Notes under the pieces: generated by a model
What the model was told of the DNA's origin: nothing
What the model saw: the letters and a program-made list of their open reading frames with translations, nothing else
Database searches by the model: none
Position numbers and translations under genes: made by a program
Origin: Spirosoma sp. KCTC 42546
GTDB taxonomy: Bacteria; Bacteroidota; Bacteroidia; Cytophagales; Spirosomataceae
Length of the DNA: 64,000 bases
Direction of reading: 5' to 3'
Assembly (NCBI RefSeq): GCF_006965485.1
Contig: NZ_CP041360.1
Coordinates: forward strand, 248,001 to 312,000
Shown: one piece after another, positions 54,486 through 63,067 of the stretch
Position numbering within the stretch: position 1 is the first letter of the stretch
Layout: the number at the start of each line of letters is the position of its first letter

Positions 54486-54559
54486 AAAAGTGAAGTGGGT
54501 GGAGTGAGTGGAATATGTCACGTCGAACTTATTCCACTCACTCCACCCACTTCACTTTT
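54486..54559. repeat. 30-bp perfect palindrome between HNH gene and rpsA
   Basis: Arms 54486-54515 and 54530-54559 are exact reverse complements over 30 bases with a 14-base loop. The ggtggagtgagtgg unit is shared, in altered form, with the palindrome upstream of the HNH gene. Confidence 0.95.
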
Positions 54560-54624
54560 CTACCTTTCTGCCTTAAACTCAAAGAGTTTTGCCGATTTAG
54601 AAACTTTTTTTAGAAAGCAATTGC

Positions 54625-54632
54625 TATCTTTG
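54625..54632 (+). promoter_or_regulatory. -7 box of rpsA
   Basis: TATCTTTG, about 95 bases before the rpsA ATG. The leader holds a hairpin described separately. Confidence 0.6.
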
Positions 54633-54682
54633 CAGTCCTTTTTTGAGGGCAAAATTTTTACAACCAAAAGTCAGTCCGCCAT

Positions 54683-54713
54683 TGACCCACGGGCTGATGT
54701 ACTGAGTGGGTCA
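54683..54713 (+). promoter_or_regulatory. hairpin in the rpsA leader
   Basis: TGACCCAC (54683-54690) pairs with GTGGGTCA (54706-54713) just before the rpsA start, with a T-rich stretch between it and the ATG at 54728. S1 binds its own leader in E. coli, so translational autoregulation is a reasonable idea here. Confidence 0.4.
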
Positions 54714-54727
54714 GGAAACTTTTTTTT

Positions 54728-56515
54728 ATGAGCAAAACGCAGCAACGCGAACTGCCGGCATTTGATTGGGACCGGGCAGACAACAAAGGATTTGGAAGTG
54801 GCTATTCGGTTGAAGAACATAACCGGATGTTGGAACTGTACGACAACACCCTGTCGGAAGTTAAAGAGAAAGAAGTAGTAATGGGAACCGTCGTTGGGAT
54901 AACGGACCGGGAAGTATTACTCAACATCGGATTCAAGTCGGACGGCTTGGTACCCGCTTCTGAATTCCGGGATATGCCGGACCTGAAGATGGGTGATGAA
55001 ATAGAAGTTTACGTAGAAAATCAGGAAGACCCGAACGGCCAGTTAGTCCTATCGCGCAAAAAAGCGAAAGTGATTACCGCATGGCAGAAAATTCAACGTG
55101 CGCTTGATGAAGACCTCGTGATTGATGGCTTTGTAAAACGCCGGACGAAAGGTGGTCTGATTGTCGATATTTTCAGCATTGAAGCCTTCTTGCCAGGTTC
55201 GCAAATCGACGTGAAGCCGATTCGTGACTTCGACATTTTTGTCGGCAAGAAAATGGAGGTTAAAGTCGTCAAGATCAACTATGCTAATGACAACGTTGTC
55301 GTTTCTCACAAAGTATTGATCGAGAAAGACCTCGAAGCACAACGCGCTCAAATCCTGAACAACCTCGAAAAAGGTCAGGTTCTGGAAGGCGTTATCAAAA
55401 ACATGACCAACTTTGGTGTGTTCATCGATCTTGGTGGTGTAGATGGTCTGTTGCACATCACGGATATCTCGTGGGGTCGTATCAGCCACCCATCGGAAGT
55501 TCTTCACCTCGACCAGAAGGTCAACGTGGTGGTTCTGGACTTCGACGAAGACAAGAAGCGTATTTCTCTCGGCATGAAGCAGCTCCAGGCTCATCCTTGG
55601 GATGCTTTGGCAGAAGACATTCAGGTTGGTTCGAAAGTGAAAGGCAAAATCGTAAACGTAGCCGATTACGGTGCTTTCCTGGAAATTCAACCAGGTGTAG
55701 AAGGCTTGATCCACGTATCAGAGATGTCGTGGTCGCAGCATCTGCGTAACCCACAGGAATTCCTGAAAGTTGGTGATGAAGTAGAAGCACAAGTGCTGAC
55801 ACTTGACCGTAACGACCGTAAAATGTCGTTAGGCATCAAACAACTGACTGAAGATCCCTGGACTCGCCCAGAACTGCGTACGAAATATGCAGTTGGAACC
55901 AAGCACAAAGGTCTGGTTCGTAACCTAACCAACTTCGGCTTGTTCCTTGAACTGGAAGAAGGTATCGACGGTCTGGTACACGTATCTGACTTGTCATGGA
56001 CCAAGAAAATCAAACATCCTTCGGATTTCATCAAAGTTGGTGACGAACTCGAAGTTGTTGTTCTGGAACTAGACGTCGACAACCGTCGTCTGGCGCTAGG
56101 TCACAAACAACTCGAAGAGAATCCATGGGATACCTTTGAAACCGTATTTGCGGTTGGTACTGTACACCGTTGCACAATTTTGAGCAAAAACGACAAGATG
56201 GCCACCCTCGAACTACCTTATGGTATCGAAGGCTTCTCGTCGCTCAAGAATCTGGGCAAAGAAGACGGAACGTTTGCCGAAGTTGGCGAAACGCTTGATT
56301 TCAAAGTAACGGAGTTCTCGAAAGAAGAGAAGCGCATTATGCTCTCGCACACAAAAACGTGGCAGGAGAAAAACGAGCCAGTTAAAGAGCAAAAGGCTCC
56401 TAAAGCCGCTGCTGCAAAAACGGCTTCGGCACCAGCTCAGGCTGAACGGGGTGCTACCCTGGGAGACCTCGATGCACTAGCTGCGTTGAAAGAGCAAATG
56501 GAAGGTCGTAACTAA
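54728..56515 (+). CDS. rpsA: 30S ribosomal protein S1
   Basis: A 595-residue protein with six S1 (OB-fold) repeats, starting near residues 50 (MGTVVGITDREVLLNIGFKS), 140, 220 (LEGVIKNMTNFGVFIDLGGV), 305, 390 and 480. Repeats 3 to 5 carry the G(V/L)FLE and GLxHVSD/E motifs. The C-terminal tail is Ala/Lys/Glu-rich (EQKAPKAAAAKTASAPAQAE). It binds mRNA and the 30S subunit for translation initiation. A strong terminator follows. Confidence 0.97.
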   Translation: MSKTQQRELPAFDWDRADNKGFGSGYSVEEHNRMLELYDNTLSEVKEKEVVMGTVVGITDREVLLNIGFKSDGLVPASEFRDMPDLKMGDEIEVYVENQEDPNGQLVLSRKKAKVITAWQKIQRALDEDLVIDGFVKRRTKGGLIVDIFSIEAFLPGSQIDVKPIRDFDIFVGKKMEVKVVKINYANDNVVVSHKVLIEKDLEAQRAQILNNLEKGQVLEGVIKNMTNFGVFIDLGGVDGLLHITDISWGRISHPSEVLHLDQKVNVVVLDFDEDKKRISLGMKQLQAHPWDALAEDIQVGSKVKGKIVNVADYGAFLEIQPGVEGLIHVSEMSWSQHLRNPQEFLKVGDEVEAQVLTLDRNDRKMSLGIKQLTEDPWTRPELRTKYAVGTKHKGLVRNLTNFGLFLELEEGIDGLVHVSDLSWTKKIKHPSDFIKVGDELEVVVLELDVDNRRLALGHKQLEENPWDTFETVFAVGTVHRCTILSKNDKMATLELPYGIEGFSSLKNLGKEDGTFAEVGETLDFKVTEFSKEEKRIMLSHTKTWQEKNEPVKEQKAPKAAAAKTASAPAQAERGATLGDLDALAALKEQMEGRN

Positions 56516-56538
56516 GCTTTTTAGCTTTGGATTATAGA

Positions 56539-56575
56539 ATGCCCCTGGACTTTTTTGGTTCAGGGGCATTTTTTT
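56539..56575 (+). terminator. terminator of rpsA
   Basis: Arms ATGCCCCTG (56539-56547) and CAGGGGCAT (56561-56569) pair perfectly and seven T follow (56569-56575). Confidence 0.9.
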
Positions 56576-56608
56576 GCAATTGACTTTTCTACATTAAAGA
56601 TAAAATCG

Positions 56609-56616
56609 TATGTTTG
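56609..56616 (+). promoter_or_regulatory. -7 box of tRNA-Cys
   Basis: TATGTTTG, 41 bases before the tRNA 5' end. It is the only consensus-like box between the rpsA terminator and the tRNA. Confidence 0.5.
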
Positions 56617-56657
56617 CACTCCCGAATCCAAGACCTGTCATGTATTCGGTTTTATAA

Positions 56658-56728
56658 GGTTCCGTGGCCGAGTGGCTAGGCAGAGGTCTGCAAAACCTCG
56701 TACAGCGGTTCGAATCCGCTCGGAACCT
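56658..56728 (+). tRNA. tRNA-Cys (anticodon GCA)
   Basis: Cloverleaf fold: acceptor GGTTCCG with CGGAACC, anticodon stem GAGGT with ACCTC around CT-GCA-AA, and T arm GCGGT-TCGAATC-CGC. The discriminator is T, as expected for Cys, and CCA is not encoded. The 498-base gap between rpsA and actA holds this gene, the terminator and promoter boxes only. Confidence 0.95.
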
Positions 56729-56921
56729 CAAATGCATACCTTATTACTACGTTATTTTTGCCATTTTGCTACCGCTCAAAATAGAGCCTAGGCAAAATGG
56801 CATTTTTTGTAGTAAAAACATCATTGCTAAGCAGTTGTATAGGGAAAAAACGTGGTTATTTTTGTCGTTAATTAGAACCAATATAAATAAAAACGGTGGC
56901 ACAAATAACTAAACATCAATT

Positions 56922-56953
56922 TTTGCCTATACAGTAATCGTGTCGTACTTTTG
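56922..56953 (+). promoter_or_regulatory. promoter of the act (Alternative Complex III) operon
   Basis: The -33 box TTTG (56922-56925) and the -7 box TACTTTTG (56946-56953) are 20 bases apart. It lies 60 bases before the preferred actA start (57014) and 27 before an alternative ATG at 56981. Confidence 0.7.
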
Positions 56954-57013
56954 GGCGCTAATAAAAAAGCAGTGGTGATTATGTTGATTCACTCAATTAA
57001 TATAGTTCATAAA

Positions 57014-58279
57014 ATGAGTTGTTTATACAAGCTTTGCGGAGTCGTAGTTCTATCACTTATGCTGCTGGTTTCCGGTGGCCAGGTGAAGGCACAAGATGCT
57101 GCCCCGGCTGCAGCTGCTCCAGCAGGCGGTGGTGATGCTGAAAAAGGAAAGACCCTCTTTACAAACAACTGCGCCCAATGTCACGCAGTAAGTGCTGAAA
57201 AAGTTGTAGGACCTGGTCTAAAAGGAATCGAGAGCCGTGCTCCAAGTAAAGATTGGCTGCACAAATGGATTCGGAATTCATCTGCTGTTATCGCTACAGG
57301 TGATGCCTATGCTAATCAGGTATTCAATGCAAACGGCAAGGTGCAGATGTCTAGCTTCCCAAACTTAACGGATGCTGACATTGATGGAATTCTGGCCTAT
57401 ATTGACCAGGCTAACAAGCCAGTAGTAGCCTCTACAGGAGGTGGTGACGCTAAAGTTGCTCAAAATACTGGTGGTGGTTCTGCATCGACAGGAGGTCCAT
57501 CAGAACTCTTCACATTTGTACTGATTGCCCTCCTACTTGTTATGTTGCTGGTACTGGGCGTTCTACTGGTAATCGTGACCATTCTGTCGAAAGCTGTAAC
57601 ACCTGCTACGGATGGAACCCAGGTTACTTCTTCGTTTGGTCAACGATTAAAGACAGGTTTGTCGGATGCCTTTAACAACCCAACTCTTCGTTCTATCGTA
57701 ATTTGGTTGTTTCTGTTAGTGGCAGCAAAAGAAACGATTGATGGAGCTTATGGAGTCGGTATTCAACAAGGGTACGCCCCTAAGCAACCAATTGCTTATT
57801 CACACAAGCTTCATGCAGGTCAATATAAAATTGACTGTAATTATTGCCATACCGGTGCTCAGAAAGGTAAGAACGCTACCATTCCTGCTGCCAACATCTG
57901 TATGAACTGCCACGGTGTAATCAAAAAAGAATCGCCAGAGATTCAAAAAATTTACACCGCTATTGAAGAGAATCGCCCCATCGAATGGATTCGGGTTCAC
58001 AACCTGCCTGATCTGGCTTACTTCAACCACGCCCAACACGTAAACGTTGGTAACGTAGCCTGCCAGACCTGCCACGGCGAAATCGAGAAAATGGAAGTCG
58101 TTGAAGCTCGCTCGTCGTTAACGATGGGCTGGTGTATCGATTGTCACCGCCGGACGGAAGTGAATACCAAAGACAATGCTTACTATGACAAGCTCGTTGC
58201 TCTTCACCGGAAAGAAAGCAAAGAACCACTCAAGGTTGCCAATATCGGTGGTCTGGAATGTTCTAAATGTCACTATTAA
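57014..58279 (+). CDS. actA: Alternative Complex III multihaem cytochrome c subunit
   Basis: A 421-residue protein beginning MSCLYKLCGVVVLSLMLL, a signal peptide. Two modules are seen: an N-terminal monohaem cytochrome c (CAQCH) with a membrane span near 170-190, then an ActA-type part with CNYCH, CMNCH, CQTCH, CIDCH and CSKCH. Six haem sites in total. ActA passes electrons from menaquinol oxidation toward cytochrome oxidase. An in-frame ATG at 56981 or 56951 would add unlikely residues before the signal. Leads the actABCDE operon. Confidence 0.93.
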   Translation: MSCLYKLCGVVVLSLMLLVSGGQVKAQDAAPAAAAPAGGGDAEKGKTLFTNNCAQCHAVSAEKVVGPGLKGIESRAPSKDWLHKWIRNSSAVIATGDAYANQVFNANGKVQMSSFPNLTDADIDGILAYIDQANKPVVASTGGGDAKVAQNTGGGSASTGGPSELFTFVLIALLLVMLLVLGVLLVIVTILSKAVTPATDGTQVTSSFGQRLKTGLSDAFNNPTLRSIVIWLFLLVAAKETIDGAYGVGIQQGYAPKQPIAYSHKLHAGQYKIDCNYCHTGAQKGKNATIPAANICMNCHGVIKKESPEIQKIYTAIEENRPIEWIRVHNLPDLAYFNHAQHVNVGNVACQTCHGEIEKMEVVEARSSLTMGWCIDCHRRTEVNTKDNAYYDKLVALHRKESKEPLKVANIGGLECSKCHY

Positions 58280-58351
58280 TCCACGGGGCCATATAGGCCG
58301 GGCCTCATAAGGCCAGCTCATCCAATAGGGTACTTACCGCATACAACACGC

Positions 58352-61300
58352 ATGGAAAATACATCTAAACGGTATTGGAAAGGGGTTGAGGAGTTACGCA
58401 ATGACGCTACGTTCGTTAAGAACGCAAATAGCGAGTTTGCTAACCCTGACCTGAGCGAATCGTCGAACGACCTGGATGGTTTGCTCGGTGGTTCAAACAC
58501 CCAACGCCGTGACTTCCTCAAAGTAATGGGCTTTGGTATGGCTGCCGTATCGCTGGCAGCCTGCGAAACACCAGTCCATAAAGCCATTCCGTATATTAAC
58601 AAACCGGAATTTACATTCCCATCTATATCTGATTATTACGCATCTACCTTCAGTGAAGGTGGCGATTATGCGGCTATTCTGGTAGAAACCCGGGAAGGGC
58701 GACCCATTAAAATAGAAGGTAACCCATCATCGAGCATATCAAAGGGTGCTACTACCGCTCGTGCTCAGGCATCGGTTCTGTCACTTTATGATATCGACAA
58801 GCTGAAAGGACCAAAGCGTGGCGAATCAGATATTGACTGGGCCACTGCCGACAAGGAAATTATCAGTCAATTGAATTCGGTTGCTACCAAAGGGGGCGCT
58901 ATTCGTATTATTACGTCTACCATCCTTAGCCCAGCAACCAAAGCTGTGGTTGCTGATTTCGTTGCAAAATATCCAACCACTCGCCACATTACCTACGATG
59001 CAAACTCCGTATTTGGTCTTGTACAGGCCAACCAAGCGTCGTTTGGCAAAGCGGTTATCCCATCGTATGATTTCAGTAAAGCCGAGACAATTGTTAGTGT
59101 TGGGGCTGATTTCCTGGGAACCTGGATTGCGCCTATCGAGTACATGGGGGCTTATGCAAAAGGTCGCCAAATTGGTGCAATAGGTGGTGGTAAGAAAACC
59201 ATGTCTCGGCATTACCAGTTTGAGACAGGGTTGTCCATGACGGGCTCTAACGCTGACTATCGGGCACCTATCAAGCCATCTCAGGAAGGACTGGTTGTTG
59301 CTGCTCTCTATAATAAGGTAGCCGCTAAATTAGGTGGAACGGCCATTAGTGCTCCATCTGTTGAGGTTGCGCATTTAGATAAAGCTGCTACTGATCTGGC
59401 AAATTCGCGCGGTAAAGCATTGGTCGTATCTGGATCAAATGATCCAAACGTACAGATTGTTGTTAATGCGCTCAACAATTTACTAGGTAGCTACGGCTCA
59501 ACAATCGACATCAACTCGCCGGTTAATTACCGTCAGGGTAATGACCAGCAGATGAATGCCTTTATTAATGAGGCTAAATCGGGTCAGGTTGGAGCTGTAT
59601 TGTTCTTCGGTGCAAATCCAGTTTATGACCACCCGCGTGGTGCTGAACTGGCTGAAGCATTGCCTAAAGTTGCTCTTTCCGTTTCATTTGCTGATCGGGC
59701 CGATGAAACCGCTTCATTATCGAAGTATATAACACCAGCTCCCCACTTCCTGGAATGTTGGAATGATGCTGAGCCAAAGCAAGGTTTTTATAGCCTAACG
59801 CAGCCAGCCATCACGTTGATTTTTAAAACCCGTCAATTCCAATCGAGCCTATTGACTTGGGCTGGTAAGCCAAGTGATTATCAGACGTATCTGAAAAATT
59901 ACTGGCGTTCAACGCAGTATCCAAAAGCTTCGGGCTTTAGCTCGTTCGATGCCTTCTGGGTAAAATGCCTTAACGATGGCGTATTTGAGCCAGACAAAGG
60001 GGCAGTAGCCGCTGGTGGCGCTTCGTTTGCTGGAAATGTAGCGCAAGCCGCTTCGGGAATCGCACAACGCTACAAACCAACGACCGGTATGGAACTGGCG
60101 TTGTACGAAAAAGTTGGTGTTGGAACAGGGTCTACCGCAAATAACCCTTGGTTACAAGAGTTACCTGATCCCGTTTCAAAAGCGTGCTGGGACAATTATG
60201 CGGCCATTTCGCAAAAAACGGCTCATGATATGAGCCTGGCTCAAAATGATCTGGTTACGGTAACAGTAAATGGTAAATCAGTTGAATTGCCTGTATTAAT
60301 TCAACCCGGTCAGGCCGACAATACGGTTTCCATCGCTATCGGTTATGGTCGTGAGAAAGCAGGTAAATCAGCCAATGGAGTTGGTAAGAATGCCTACCCA
60401 TTTGTAAGCATCACGGGTGGTTACATTACTTATTCTGCGTTTACTGCAAAAGTAGAAAAAGCAAGTGGCTCACATGTGATTGCTCAGACCCAGACTCACG
60501 ATACTGTAATGGGTCGTCAGGCTGTACTGCAGGAGTCTATTCTGGCTAAATACCAAAAGAATCCGAAGGCAGGTCGTTATGAGCCTAAAGTACAAACATC
60601 AGTAGGTCCAACCGATCCAAACGATATTACCCTCTGGAACGGTTATGGTAAACCAACCCATTCCTGGGGTATGGTTATCGACTTAAATTCCTGCATCGGT
60701 TGCGGTACTTGTGTAGTTGCTTGTAATGCGGAGAATAATATTCAGGTAGTTGGTCGTCAGGAAGTAATTAACCGTCGCGAAATGCACTGGATGCGTATCG
60801 ACCGTTACTACAGCAGCGATGGCGAAGCAGAAAACTACTCGGCAATGGAAGTGGCTTCGGCTAATCCAGAAGTAACGTTCCAACCAATGCTTTGCCAGCA
60901 TTGCAGTAATGCTCCCTGCGAAACGGTTTGCCCAGTTCTTGCTACTACGCACAGTACGGAAGGTCTAAACCAAATGACCTATAACCGTTGTATTGGTACC
61001 CGTTATTGCGCTAACAACTGCCCTTATAAAGTACGCCGGTTCAACTGGTTCAAATACTTTGATAATGATAATTACGATTATCATTTCAATAATGATCTTG
61101 GCAAAATGGTCATTAACCCAGATGTAACTGTTCGTTCACGGGGGGTTATTGAAAAATGCTCTTTCTGCGTACAGCGTATTCAGGAGAGCAAACTGACTGC
61201 CAAGAAAGAACGCCGTAAGTTAGGAGCTGATGAAGTTCAGACCGCTTGTTCGCAGTCTTGCCCTACTCATGCTATTACCTTCGGTGATATGAACAATCCA

Positions 61301-61459
61301 GAGAGTACAATCTCTAAAATACTTGAGGTTGAATTAGAAGGGCGGGCTTTCCATGTGCTGGAAGAAATCAATGTGAGACCACAAATCTCATACCTGACAA
61401 AAATTCGGAACAAGGACGAAGAGCCTAAAAAGGAAACCAGTAAAGAGTCACACGCATAA
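58352..61459 (+). CDS. actB: Alternative Complex III iron-sulfur subunit (ActB fusion)
   Basis: A 1035-residue fusion protein. A molybdopterin-oxidoreductase-like N part (about 60-690) shows a Tat-type signal region (RRDFLKVMGFGMAAVSLAAC) but, as in other ActB proteins, is thought to lack Mo cofactor. The ferredoxin-like C part has CIGCGTCVVACN, CQHCSNAPCETVCP, CIGTRYCANNCPYK and CSFCVQRIQES plus a final CSQSCPTHAI, consistent with three [4Fe-4S] and one [3Fe-4S]. It is the electron relay of the complex. It starts 72 bases after actA. Confidence 0.95.
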   Translation: MENTSKRYWKGVEELRNDATFVKNANSEFANPDLSESSNDLDGLLGGSNTQRRDFLKVMGFGMAAVSLAACETPVHKAIPYINKPEFTFPSISDYYASTFSEGGDYAAILVETREGRPIKIEGNPSSSISKGATTARAQASVLSLYDIDKLKGPKRGESDIDWATADKEIISQLNSVATKGGAIRIITSTILSPATKAVVADFVAKYPTTRHITYDANSVFGLVQANQASFGKAVIPSYDFSKAETIVSVGADFLGTWIAPIEYMGAYAKGRQIGAIGGGKKTMSRHYQFETGLSMTGSNADYRAPIKPSQEGLVVAALYNKVAAKLGGTAISAPSVEVAHLDKAATDLANSRGKALVVSGSNDPNVQIVVNALNNLLGSYGSTIDINSPVNYRQGNDQQMNAFINEAKSGQVGAVLFFGANPVYDHPRGAELAEALPKVALSVSFADRADETASLSKYITPAPHFLECWNDAEPKQGFYSLTQPAITLIFKTRQFQSSLLTWAGKPSDYQTYLKNYWRSTQYPKASGFSSFDAFWVKCLNDGVFEPDKGAVAAGGASFAGNVAQAASGIAQRYKPTTGMELALYEKVGVGTGSTANNPWLQELPDPVSKACWDNYAAISQKTAHDMSLAQNDLVTVTVNGKSVELPVLIQPGQADNTVSIAIGYGREKAGKSANGVGKNAYPFVSITGGYITYSAFTAKVEKASGSHVIAQTQTHDTVMGRQAVLQESILAKYQKNPKAGRYEPKVQTSVGPTDPNDITLWNGYGKPTHSWGMVIDLNSCIGCGTCVVACNAENNIQVVGRQEVINRREMHWMRIDRYYSSDGEAENYSAMEVASANPEVTFQPMLCQHCSNAPCETVCPVLATTHSTEGLNQMTYNRCIGTRYCANNCPYKVRRFNWFKYFDNDNYDYHFNNDLGKMVINPDVTVRSRGVIEKCSFCVQRIQESKLTAKKERRKLGADEVQTACSQSCPTHAITFGDMNNPESTISKILEVELEGRAFHVLEEINVRPQISYLTKIRNKDEEPKKETSKESHA

Positions 61460-61466
61460 ACTAATT

Positions 61467-61550
61467 ACGATTTATAACGAGTGAGTTGCAATCAGTAAAA
61501 CATTGTAATTTCACAAAGCGTAAATCGTCTATCGTAAATCGTAAATACAA
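61467..61550. repeat. tandem cgtaaat motif and partial palindrome before actC
   Basis: The actB-actC spacer carries cgtaaat in three near-tandem copies (61520-61550) and a partial reverse complement at 61467-61478 (attacgatttat). Similar motifs lie near sdhA-sdhB and before the OmpH gene. Confidence 0.6.
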
Positions 61551-61557
61551 TAAGTAT

Positions 61558-62988
61558 ATGTCGCATGTTACATCAGCCGTAAGAACTCCCCTTATCACCG
61601 GTGGCAAAACCTACGCCGACGTGACGGAGGATATCAGCAAGCAGGTTGAAGGCAATCCCACACGCGAGTGGACCATCGCCTTTACCATTGCGGTGATTGT
61701 GCTCATTTACGGAGCTGCCTGCGTATTCTGGACCTGGTGGGAAGGCTTAGGCGTTTGGGGCCTGAACAAGACCGTTGGTTGGGCGTGGGACATCACTAAC
61801 TTCGTTTGGTGGGTTGGTATCGGACACGCCGGTACGTTGATCTCGGCTATTTTGTTATTATTTCGCCAAAAATGGCGGACAGCTGTAAACCGGGCGGCAG
61901 AAGCTATGACCATCTTCGCTGTACTATGTGCAGCCAGCTTCATTATGATGCACGCGGGTCGCCCATGGGTAGCTTACTGGTGTTTACCATTGCCTAATAC
62001 ACTGGGCTCGCTTTGGGTAAACTTCAAATCTCCGCTCGTTTGGGACGTATTTGCGATCAGTACCTACTTTACCGTATCGCTGGTATTCTGGTACATGGGT
62101 CTTATTCCTGACCTGGCTACAATTCGCGACCGAGCAAAGAGCAAAGTATCCCGTTATATCTACGGTGCCTTCTCATTAGGCTGGAATGGTTCGGCCAAAA
62201 CCTGGGCTCGTTATGAGTACATGAGTTTAATTCTGGCGGGTCTTTCTACTCCACTTGTACTTTCTGTACATACGATTGTAAGTATGGACTTTGCTACATC
62301 GGTTATTCCGGGTTGGCACACCACTATCTTCCCTCCTTACTTCGTTGCGGGTGCTATCTTCTCCGGCTTTGCCATGGTACAAAACCTGGTACTGATTATC
62401 CGGGTCGTATTCAAGCTTGAAGATTATATTACGCTAGAGCACATCGAGTCAATGAATAAGGTCATTACCCTGACTGGTTCGATTGTGGGTGTTGCTTATC
62501 TTACAGAATTCTTCATTGCCTGGTATTCTGGTGTTGAATTTGAAAGCTATGCATTCATTAACCGTGCTACTGGACCATATTGGTGGGCATATTGGGCCAT
62601 GATGACCTGTAACGTAATTACACCACAGCTTTTCTGGTCTCGTGCTATTCGTCGGAGCATTGTTTGGACGTTCGTGTTATCGGTAGTTGTAAACATTGGT
62701 ATGTGGTTTGAGCGCTTCGTAATTATTGTAACCTCTTTACACCGCGATTACCTGCCATCGAGCTGGGCCATGTTCCACCCAACGCTGTTTGATATTAGCG
62801 ATTATATTTTCTCGTTCGGTTTCTTCTTCACTTTGTTCCTGTTGTTCTCGAAATTCCTACCAGTTGTGAACATGGCTGAAGTTAAAACGATCATTAAATC
62901 ATCGTCTGAGAAACTGCCAATTTCGGTATCTGGCGTTGCTAAAGGCGAGCGCGTTGCTAACCCAACGTTCAATAAAGACGTAGAATAA
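61558..62988 (+). CDS. actC: Alternative Complex III membrane subunit (NrfD-like)
   Basis: A 476-residue integral membrane protein with about ten hydrophobic segments, of the NrfD/PsrC family, which holds the quinol site of the complex. It has the WWVGIGHAGTLISAILLL and WYMGLIPDLATIRDRAK motifs near 80-200. The ATG at 61558 (MSHVTSAVRTPL) is used; the frame opens earlier at a TTG (61486) inside the repeat-rich spacer. Confidence 0.95.
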   Translation: MSHVTSAVRTPLITGGKTYADVTEDISKQVEGNPTREWTIAFTIAVIVLIYGAACVFWTWWEGLGVWGLNKTVGWAWDITNFVWWVGIGHAGTLISAILLLFRQKWRTAVNRAAEAMTIFAVLCAASFIMMHAGRPWVAYWCLPLPNTLGSLWVNFKSPLVWDVFAISTYFTVSLVFWYMGLIPDLATIRDRAKSKVSRYIYGAFSLGWNGSAKTWARYEYMSLILAGLSTPLVLSVHTIVSMDFATSVIPGWHTTIFPPYFVAGAIFSGFAMVQNLVLIIRVVFKLEDYITLEHIESMNKVITLTGSIVGVAYLTEFFIAWYSGVEFESYAFINRATGPYWWAYWAMMTCNVITPQLFWSRAIRRSIVWTFVLSVVVNIGMWFERFVIIVTSLHRDYLPSSWAMFHPTLFDISDYIFSFGFFFTLFLLFSKFLPVVNMAEVKTIIKSSSEKLPISVSGVAKGERVANPTFNKDVE

Positions 62989-63006
62989 AACAGTTATAAG
63001 TTTCTG

Positions 63007-63037
63007 ATTTCAACCTCTAAGCAGTGGAGGTTGAAAT
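63007..63037. repeat. short palindrome between actC and actD
   Basis: ATTTCAACCTC (63007-63017) and GAGGTTGAAAT (63027-63037) are 11-bp reverse complements. It sits 19 bases after the actC stop and 31 before actD. Confidence 0.8.
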
Positions 63038-63067
63038 TAGAAAATCTGAAATAGACGAAAAAAAGGT

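Noticed and set aside
55049..55714. Minus-strand frame opposite rpsA (about 221 codons)
   Set aside because: Antisense to S1 repeats; repetitive codon patterns create the opening.
58352..61459. Functional molybdenum enzyme in ActB
   Set aside because: The N-terminal fold resembles molybdopterin oxidoreductases, but ActB in this complex is known without the cofactor, and neighbours are ActA, C, D and E.
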